29,211 nt of DNA, from the NCBI GenBank assembly GCA_003511885.1, contig DOIX01000244.1:2055-31265 (forward strand), read 5' to 3'. The stretch is from Cyanobacteria bacterium UBA11153. Lineage in GTDB: Bacteria; Cyanobacteriota; Cyanobacteriia; Cyanobacteriales; Coleofasciculaceae. The notes beneath the pieces are model-generated. The model was given only the letters and a program-made list of their open reading frames with translations. It was not told the origin of the DNA and searched no databases. Shown in pieces: positions 23,867-29,211 of the stretch; positions within the stretch are counted from its first letter, which is position 1; the number at the start of each line of letters is the position of its first letter. A program made the position numbers and the translations under genes.

Positions 23867-24196
23867 TCAACTAGCAGCAAACTCCGTAAATTTCCGTTTA
23901 TAAGGAGCATGAAATGCTAAAACAATATCTTGATTGGGCACTCCAGCTTCAACCAATTCATTAGCAACTCCTATTTCCGTACCATCTCGTTCAATCCAAA
24001 TTTTTCCATCTTTAATTTCCACATAGATAATACAGCCAAATACTCGACTCAAACCCTCCCAGCCGATATGCAATAATTGATAGCGATTTCGTTCCGTATC
24101 AAAGATCAATTGCACTTCTGTATTATTATTTAAACAATTTCTGCCATGACCTTTAATAACCGTTTGCACTACTTCACTGTAGTTTATTTTATCCAT
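23867..24196 (-). CDS. xisI: XisI-like protein
   Basis: 109 aa with the family hallmarks: N-terminal YSEVVQTVIKGHGR, VQLIFDTERNRYQLLHIGWEG, RVFGCIIYVEIKDGKIWIERDGTE, and GVANELVEAGVPNQDIVLAF. XisI is known from Anabaena, where XisH and XisI are needed together with the XisF recombinase for excision of the fdxN element in heterocysts. Most cyanobacteria carry extra xisHI copies unlinked to any excision element. The start overlaps the end of xisH by 13 nt, indicating translational coupling. No XisF-type recombinase or nif gene is nearby, so excision control is unlikely at this locus. Confidence 0.93.
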   Translation of the reverse strand: MDKINYSEVVQTVIKGHGRNCLNNNTEVQLIFDTERNRYQLLHIGWEGLSRVFGCIIYVEIKDGKIWIERDGTEIGVANELVEAGVPNQDIVLAFHAPYKRKFTEFAAS

Positions 24197-24600
24197 AAAA
24201 CAATCTCCTCTTTTTGGGGCTCAAAAACCAGCAATTTTACTTGATGTTCTGCGATTATTTCTTGAATAAAACTACTTTGAAAAAAATCATCATAAATATC
24301 AAAAGACACTGCCAAATATAAAATTCGCTCTGGCAGCTTTTTCCTTAAAGCCGAGCGATAATTGAGAAACTGACCCAGGGCTGTGTGAAATTCACTTACT
24401 ACAGATGCTCCTGTAAAAGATTTTACCTCTACTGCGATCTTTTGACCAGCTTTCTCGGCAATCAAGATTCTCTCTGCCACTAAATCTATATAAAATTCAA
24501 TTTTATCGATTTTAATAAACAGATTCTCGTCAGTAATTGTCCACCCATCTTTTTCGAGAGATGTTTTAACTGTATTATGAAATAAGTCTTTAGCTGGCAT
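24184..24600 (-). CDS. xisH: XisH-like protein, PD-(D/E)XK nuclease-like
   Basis: 138 aa, from MPAKDLFHNTVKTSLEKDGW, the canonical XisH start, to the acidic tail. Asp39/Glu43, the pair Glu58-Val-Lys60 (AVEVKSF) and Gln77 (ALGQFLNYR) fit a PD-(D/E)XK active site, so the protein may be an endonuclease with XisI as obligate partner. Nuclease activity is inference from motif and fold family; the documented role is in fdxN element excision. The two genes overlap and form a compact module resembling a toxin-antitoxin pair. No operator or promoter was recognised upstream. Confidence 0.93.
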   Translation of the reverse strand: MPAKDLFHNTVKTSLEKDGWTITDENLFIKIDKIEFYIDLVAERILIAEKAGQKIAVEVKSFTGASVVSEFHTALGQFLNYRSALRKKLPERILYLAVSFDIYDDFFQSSFIQEIIAEHQVKLLVFEPQKEEIVLWIK

Positions 24601-24662
24601 AAGTTAACTTGAGTTTTCAGCTTGAAAGCCTCTATCTGTAACAAACAACCAAAAACAAACAA

Positions 24663-24926
24663 CTAATACATCTCAGCTTCAAGCTGACTGAAAGGGACAA
24701 AACATTCCTGTGGTAAAAGAATCGGTTTTTGCCGAAAAATTAACTTACCGCGATGGGTAAATTTATCAATGGCGACACCTGCCGGACGTTGCGGAATGTC
24801 TGGATGAACTTCATAATACAGGCGGTAGATCTGCCGTGCTGCTCTGAGGAGAGTAGGATCTAATAATATGGGTATGTCTGTCCTCTCTCTATATTCCGTT
24901 TGCCATTGCCTTGATGAGTATACCAC
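24663..24926 (-). CDS. Hypothetical protein, 87 aa
   Basis: It starts at GTG 24926; no ATG is available before the last residues, and AGAGGG lies about 9 nt upstream. The product is basic and aromatic-rich: RQWQTEYRERTDIPILLDPT, then AARQIYRLYYEV, PDIPQRPAGVAIDKF and a C-terminal stretch ILLPQECFVPFSQLE. Composition is protein-like and codon use resembles its neighbours. I do not recognise a family; it could be an intact small protein or the remnant of a longer one. It is 62 nt upstream of xisH on the same strand and might be a third member of that cluster. Confidence 0.5.
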   Translation of the reverse strand: MVYSSRQWQTEYRERTDIPILLDPTLLRAARQIYRLYYEVHPDIPQRPAGVAIDKFTHRGKLIFRQKPILLPQECFVPFSQLEAEMY

Positions 24927-24998
24927 CGGCCCAACCCTCTTGTTTCAGCTTGATGACTTTAATCTACCAGTACGGTTGCGAAAATCGATCGTTTTTTG

Positions 24999-25024
24999 AG
25001 GCACTGAAGTGCCTACTACGAACC
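24999..25024 (-). repeat. Dispersed palindromic repeat copy
   Basis: GGCACTGAAGTGCCTACTAC (25000-25019) contains the palindrome GGCACTTCAGTGCC on the reverse strand. It is the same family as the in-gene copy at 11447-11467 and the intergenic copy at 27181. It lies just downstream of leuB and may contribute a transcript hairpin. Confidence 0.65.
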
Positions 25025-25037
25025 GTTGATTAATATA

Positions 25038-26132
25038 CTAAGATTTCAGGAGTGCGATTGCGTCAAGCAAAGCTTCTCCCATCCCGCGACAACCTACCTG
25101 AGTCATGCCGGGTGACATGATATCTCCTGTACGATATCCTTTATCCAAGACCATAAGTACTGCTTCCTCGATCCTGTCTGCTGCTTGAGATTGATTTAAG
25201 CCGTAGCGTAACATCATTGCTCCACTCAATACCTGTGCTAAGGGATTGGCTTTATCTTCACCTGCGATATCCGGTGCGGAGCCATGGACTGGTTCAAAAA
25301 CTCCCGGACCGCTTGCCCCTAAACTAGCAGAAGGTAACATACCGATGCTCCCTGTCAGCATCGCAGCAGCATCAGATAGGATATCACCAAACATATTACC
25401 TGTGACGATTGTATCGAATTGTTTGGGCGCTCTCACTAGCTGCATGGCGGCATTGTCAACATAAAGATGAGATAATTCGATATCGAGATATTCAGATGCC
25501 AGGTTAGTGATGCGATCGCGCCATAACTGCGATACTTCTAATACATTAGCTTTATCTACGGAACAGAGTTTTCCCCCTCGTTTCCGTGCTGTTTCAAATG
25601 CTACCCTGCCAATACGGTCAATTTCTGCTTCTGTATATGCCATGGTATTGACACCGCGCTTTTCTCCGGTTTCTGTAGTAAAAATACCTTTGGGCTGACC
25701 GAAGTAAATTCCGCCTGTCAGTTCCCGTACTACCATGATATCGACACCTTCGACAATTTCTCGCTTCAAAGAGGAGGCATCGATTAATTGAGGTAAGATT
25801 TTGGCAGGCCGTAAATTGGCAAATAATCCCAATCCTGCCCTTAATCCTAATAAACCAGTTTCCGGGCGTTGATGGCGGGGGAGGTTATCCCATTTGTATC
25901 CGCCAATAGCTGCAAGTAAGACGGCATCGCTATCTTGACAGGTTTTCAGGCTTTCATCCGGTAAAGGATTCCCTGTTGCATCAATCGCTGCACCACCAAT
26001 GAGTGCTTCCTTAAAATTAAAGCTAAGATCGAATTGTCCTGCGATAACCTTCAAAACATCTACCGCTACTGTCATAATTTCCGGACCAATGCCATCGCCA
26101 GGTAGTAGGGTAATGCGGTAGGTGTCTGCCAT
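25038..26132 (-). CDS. leuB: 3-isopropylmalate dehydrogenase
   Basis: 364 aa, the normal family length. It oxidises and decarboxylates 3-isopropylmalate with NAD+ to 2-oxoisocaproate in leucine biosynthesis, in the cytoplasm as a dimer. Diagnostic segments are [12 protein letters not shown] at the N-terminus, GAIGG-like AAIGGYKWD, the substrate arginines in [42 protein letters not shown] (catalytic Lys), [12 protein letters not shown], and the metal/NAD signature [20 protein letters not shown] followed by [15 protein letters not shown] at 26132; GGAG lies about 12 nt upstream. It stands apart from other leu genes, as is usual in cyanobacteria. Confidence 0.97.
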   Translation of the reverse strand: MADTYRITLLPGDGIGPEIMTVAVDVLKVIAGQFDLSFNFKEALIGGAAIDATGNPLPDESLKTCQDSDAVLLAAIGGYKWDNLPRHQRPETGLLGLRAGLGLFANLRPAKILPQLIDASSLKREIVEGVDIMVVRELTGGIYFGQPKGIFTTETGEKRGVNTMAYTEAEIDRIGRVAFETARKRGGKLCSVDKANVLEVSQLWRDRITNLASEYLDIELSHLYVDNAAMQLVRAPKQFDTIVTGNMFGDILSDAAAMLTGSIGMLPSASLGASGPGVFEPVHGSAPDIAGEDKANPLAQVLSGAMMLRYGLNQSQAADRIEEAVLMVLDKGYRTGDIMSPGMTQVGCRGMGEALLDAIALLKS

Positions 26133-26255
26133 AACTGAATTTTACTCCGTAAACGTTGCCAGAAATGCGTAAGGGACTAGGGGCTATTGGCTCTTGGCTC
26201 AGGAAGAAAGTCGTAAAATCAATAGTTTCAGGAATTGAGAACTTCTTAACTACTT

Positions 26256-26867
26256 ATGTCTAAACGTCCCATCCTAGATCCAGGAAAAGCATATACTTTC
26301 AGAAACTACTATGAGTTAAATTTTGAGCCAGATGATATTTTAGCTGAGTTTGACTGTAGTTTCTCACGCCGGAGACTGAATCTGAGCAAGTTTGAGGGAG
26401 AATTGGATCGGATTGAGGATTTGCGGGGTCGGATCGAGGAAAGCTTGGGCTATATTAGTTTAACTAGTGAGGCAGCCCGTCGAGAGCTACTTATTGCCCC
26501 AATCCTCATCGATCTATGTCACTATAGCCATTGTAAGTTACGGATTGAATATCCCATTGTGGTTAACGATCGTCTTAAAGGAGATTTGGACTATTATCTC
26601 TTTTCCGATCGCTCTCTTTTAGTCATTGAAGCTAAGAATGCTGATTTAGCAAGAGGCTTTACACAATTGGCGGTGGAGTTAATTGCTGTGGATAGCTGGA
26701 CAAATTCCGAAGCGCCCATCCTTTGTGGTGCAGTAACAACAGGGGATGTGTGGCGATTTGGACTCTTTCACCGTCAGGAAAGGCGGATTGAGCAAGATTT
26801 AGAGTTATATAAAGTACCGACAGATTTGGAAGAACTTCTCCGCATCCTTGTGGCGGCTATAATCTAA
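26256..26867 (+). CDS. PD-(D/E)XK nuclease-like protein
   Basis: 203 aa. After an N-terminal part with YYELNFEPDDILAEF and LDRIEDLRGRIEE come SEAARRELLIAPIL (Glu77), KGDLDYYLFSDRSLLVIEAK (Asp110/112, Glu125-x-Lys127) and GFTQLAVELIAVD (Gln137). This order of E, D, ExK, Q fits the PD-(D/E)XK nuclease fold as in restriction-like proteins. The family is widespread in cyanobacteria as a stand-alone gene, without a known substrate. It is divergent from leuB with 123 nt between starts. It may be a DNA-repair, defence or selfish nuclease, or an inactive fold; active residues appear intact. Confidence 0.7.
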   Translation: MSKRPILDPGKAYTFRNYYELNFEPDDILAEFDCSFSRRRLNLSKFEGELDRIEDLRGRIEESLGYISLTSEAARRELLIAPILIDLCHYSHCKLRIEYPIVVNDRLKGDLDYYLFSDRSLLVIEAKNADLARGFTQLAVELIAVDSWTNSEAPILCGAVTTGDVWRFGLFHRQERRIEQDLELYKVPTDLEELLRILVAAII

Positions 26868-27245
26868 GCTATCTCAGTGCGATCGCTTATCAATATAATA
26901 TCCCAGTATATGGCTGATTTTTGAGGAAGCTTTTAATATAGTTAATAGTGCTATTCCATCAGAGAGGGATACCTGTTTCAAATTTGGTAACAATCCTGAC
27001 AATGATAGGAAAAGCAGGCTAAAGTATCTGAGAGTTTAGGATAAATATAGGAAAGGATCGATAATTTAGGATTTTATTGCCTTTCACGCCTCACATCTCA
27101 GATCAAGTCCGGTGACATTGGTAGTATAAAAAGAAAGGTTTGCAGTCAGGACTTGAGTGCTTGGAAGTACAAGCTTTTGGGGCACTGAAGTGCTTACTAC
27201 AAACAAAAGCAATATCACCTCTTCTAATTACATGGAGAATAAATA
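26868..27245. other. 378-nt intergenic region with repeats
   Basis: No ORF that I would support. It contains a HIP1-like site at 26879-26886, a CAGTCAGGACTT motif near 27142 (related to that at 287-299), and the palindromic repeat GGCACTGAAGTGCTTACTAC at 27181-27200. The end provides the ribosome-binding site GGAG (27234-27237) of the following gene. No promoter was identified with confidence. Confidence 0.5.
27181..27204 (-). repeat. Dispersed palindromic repeat copy
   Basis: GGCACTGAAGTGCTTACTAC followed by AAAC matches 25000-25023 with two differences, and is the reverse complement of the element inside the STAND gene. Located 45 nt before an ORF start, it could influence translation of that gene. 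Confidence 0.6.
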
Positions 27246-28961
27246 ATGACAGTCAATATAATCAATCAGCTAGGGGAGTTAAATCCTCAGTTATTTAGGG
27301 AACTAAAGGGGCGGCTGATACCTCGGAATATTCTCATTTCCGTAGCGGCTGCTCTCCTGGGACAACTGCTATTACTAATGAGTTTTAGCAGTAAGTTACC
27401 AGTTTTAGATGAGAATAACGCTAATTCTCTCGCTAATCCTTTCTGCACTGGTTCTCGTAAAGAGTATAGTTCACCTTTGTGTATTAGCGACAATTTGGGT
27501 GGTTTTTTCATTAATTGGGAATTATGGTGGGAAAGAGTATTTCTCTGGATGAGTTTAATTGGGATATTTAGTCTCTTGGTTGTCGGTACTTACATGTTAA
27601 TTGCCGATTTATCGAAGGAGGAAGGGAAAGGTACGCTGAACTTTTTGCGTTTAACTCCTAGTTCCAGTATGAATATATTAGGAGGAAAACTATTAGGTGT
27701 ACCAATTTTGCTTTATCTGGGAATCGCGCTGGCTATCCCTTTACATCTGACAGCGGCTTTCAGCGCCGATATCCCTGCGATTCACATTGTCGGTTTCTAC
27801 GGTGTCATTGTTGCTAGCTGTTTATTCTTTTACAGTGCCGCATTACTATTTGGTTTGGTGGGTAATTGGCTGGGCACTTTTCAAGCTTGGTTGGGTGCGG
27901 GTACAGTCTTGATGTTCCTTTTCATCATGACTAATGCTATCAATTATAGTCAATCCCTTAATGCTCCTTTTGATTGGCTATCGCTATTTCATCCGGCAAT
28001 TTTATTACCTTATTTAATTGGCGGTCATTTTCTGGATAATCCTGCCTACAATTATGATGGTGGGGAAAATGGTTTCCTCAATTTGCTGTGGTTTTATTTA
28101 CCTGTGGGTAGTAAAGGTTTGAGTATTTCGGCTTTAGCTATCGCCAACTGCGGGTTATGGAGTTATTTGATGTGGGAGGGTTTAAAACGTTATTTCCACA
28201 ATCCTCATGCCACATTACTCAGCAAGCGCCAAAGTTATTTACTAACAGCTTGCTTTAATTTCATACTCCTGGGATTTGCCATGAATCCTAAAGTGGAAGA
28301 GTGGAAAAGTTATCCAAAAGGAGTGTTTGAGAATTGGCAAATCCTGATGGTATTCAATCTCATCCTATTTTTAGGTTTAATTGCCGCCTTAAGTCCCCAC
28401 CGTCAAGCCATGCAGGATTGGGCGCGTTACCGCCATCAAAAACTTTCTGTCAGGAAAGGTGGGATTGTTGCAGAATTAATCTGGGGGAAAACTAGTCCCG
28501 CTGTATTGGCTGTAGTGATGAATTCTGCGATCGCATCCTTAATCATACTACCTTGGATACTCCTTTGGCCTGATAACCAATACAAGGAGCCTGCCCTCTG
28601 GGGACTAATTCTCAATATGAGCATTATCGTTCTCTACGCTTCCATAGTCCAGCTTATGCTCTTCATGAAAACACCCAAGCGGGCAATTTGGGCAGCAGGC
28701 ACGGTGATGGGATTAATTATTTTACCGCCGATTGTTTTTGCTTTCCTATCTCTATCGAGTGATTCGTCTGCCTGGTTAGTGTCTGGATTTCCTTGGGCTA
28801 CCATTGAAAATGCTGCCACGAGTAGTGTTTTGATGGCGATAGTTGCTGAGTCTTTAGGATTGGTACTGTTGAATGTACAGCTAAATCGACAGTTGCGTCG
28901 AGCAGGGGAATCGGCGACAAAAGCTTTGCTTTATGGACGTTCTTCGATGGCGATTCAGTAA
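27246..28961 (+). CDS. ABC-2-type transporter permease-like membrane protein
   Basis: 571 aa. GGAG 8 nt before the ATG at 27246. The N-terminus INQLGELNPQLFRELKGRLIPRNILISVAAALLGQLLLL is the usual opening of a large cyanobacterial permease-like family: an amphipathic cytoplasmic helix with ELKGRL, then the first TM. About ten further hydrophobic segments follow, with a characteristic loop DLSKEEGKGTLNFLRLTPSS after the second TM, which matches ABC-2 permeases where this segment contacts the ATPase. An ATP-binding partner is not in the window, unless it lies beyond the right edge. Exported substrate unknown. Confidence 0.75.
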   Translation: MTVNIINQLGELNPQLFRELKGRLIPRNILISVAAALLGQLLLLMSFSSKLPVLDENNANSLANPFCTGSRKEYSSPLCISDNLGGFFINWELWWERVFLWMSLIGIFSLLVVGTYMLIADLSKEEGKGTLNFLRLTPSSSMNILGGKLLGVPILLYLGIALAIPLHLTAAFSADIPAIHIVGFYGVIVASCLFFYSAALLFGLVGNWLGTFQAWLGAGTVLMFLFIMTNAINYSQSLNAPFDWLSLFHPAILLPYLIGGHFLDNPAYNYDGGENGFLNLLWFYLPVGSKGLSISALAIANCGLWSYLMWEGLKRYFHNPHATLLSKRQSYLLTACFNFILLGFAMNPKVEEWKSYPKGVFENWQILMVFNLILFLGLIAALSPHRQAMQDWARYRHQKLSVRKGGIVAELIWGKTSPAVLAVVMNSAIASLIILPWILLWPDNQYKEPALWGLILNMSIIVLYASIVQLMLFMKTPKRAIWAAGTVMGLIILPPIVFAFLSLSSDSSAWLVSGFPWATIENAATSSVLMAIVAESLGLVLLNVQLNRQLRRAGESATKALLYGRSSMAIQ

Positions 28962-28979
28962 TAGTATTATGCTAAGTAA

Positions 28980-29042
28980 GGGCGGGTGGATTTTGAATTG
29001 AGGCTATTTTTTCTGCCGAAAATAGTGTTTTTAAACCCGCCC
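28980..29042. terminator. Nested inverted repeat after the permease-like gene
   Basis: Outer arms GGGCGGGT (28980-28987) and ACCCGCCC (29035-29042) enclose an inner stem CTATTTT (29004-29010) / AAAATAG (29019-29025). It begins 18 nt past the TAA of the permease-like gene. It may stop transcription or be a palindromic intergenic repeat; there is no T-tract directly after the outer arm. Confidence 0.4.
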
Positions 29043-29055
29043 CTACAATTATTGT

Positions 29056-29211
29056 ATAGTTAGGGCTTGCTGTATAAGTCATTAACCTTGACGGCAATGA
29101 GCGAAAAGCTCAATAGCAGTTAGTTAAAAGTACCAGGAATAGGAATTTAACCCCTCAAAATTCATACACTTTTTAACTTAAACTAGAAAATTGCCTTCCA
29201 GAAAACTCTTC
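29056..29211. mobile_element. Possible left end of an insertion sequence, cut by window edge
   Basis: TTAGGGCTTGCTGTATAAG at about 29060 repeats the terminal motif TAGGGCTTGCT seen at 67 and, inverted, near 281. The rest of the window (about 150 nt) has no ORF. An IS or MITE starting here and continuing beyond the edge is plausible; no transposase is visible. Confidence 0.3.

Noticed and set aside
23860..23910. Longer prepilin peptidase start
   Set aside because: Would overlap xisI; the family N-terminus fits the Met at 23859.
1..29211. Same 9 bases (AAACTCTTC) at the first and last positions, hinting at a circular molecule
   Set aside because: Nine bases are too few, the gene content (leuB, pilD) is chromosomal, and no replication gene or origin is seen.

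Overview
The window looks like chromosomal DNA from a cyanobacterium, probably filamentous. The basis is the recurrent HIP1 octamer GCGATCGC, moderate-to-low GC, a XisH/XisI pair, cyanobacterial-style STAND and Ser/Thr-kinase proteins, a filamentous-haemagglutinin/CHAT pair, and many short palindromic intergenic repeats. No rRNA, tRNA or CRISPR array was recognised.

Layout. (1) 1-540 is non-coding: a MITE-like or IS-end-like element, then a strong terminator. (2) 541-8256 (-) is a giant 2571-aa RTX exoprotein with a zincin-like N-terminal domain and roughly 180 calcium-binding nonapeptides. Upstream are a candidate 10-codon leader ORF and an untracked 49-aa membrane protein. (3) 8770-8970 is a dense repeat cluster. 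(4) 8969-10672 (-) holds a 71-aa unknown gene and a compact three-gene operon: two paralogous small proteins with antitoxin/RHH-like N-termini, then an HNH endonuclease. (5) 10800-14866 (+) is a probable operon of a STAND NTPase, a zinc-ribbon/kinase/TM/TPR protein, and a secreted Fn3-like/TPR protein. (6) Convergent to it, 15089-21701 (-) encodes a two-partner-secretion haemagglutinin-like exoprotein and an exported TPR-CHAT (caspase-like) protease. (7) 22000-26132 (-) holds a methyltransferase, prepilin peptidase, XisI, XisH, a small unknown and leuB. (8) 26256-28961 (+) holds a PD-(D/E)XK-like protein and an ABC-2-type membrane protein. The right end shows another IS-like terminus.

Genes that may work together. 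10.8-21.7 kb combines an NTP-dependent switch, a membrane kinase facing the envelope with a TPR domain, a secreted TPR protein, a secreted CHAT protease with intact His/Cys, and a large adhesin-like exoprotein. It reads as an envelope or extracellular signalling/effector island; that joint role is inference. The RHH-like/RHH-like/HNH operon and the XisH/XisI pair are two separate candidate toxin-antitoxin-like or nuclease modules.

A recurring oddity is that short palindromic repeats of the kind scattered between genes also lie in-frame inside three genes of the central island: the STAND NTPase (11447-11467), the CHAT protein (16391-16417) and the signal-peptide region of the haemagglutinin-like protein (21634-21662). 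This resembles the protein-coding palindromic elements described in Rickettsia.
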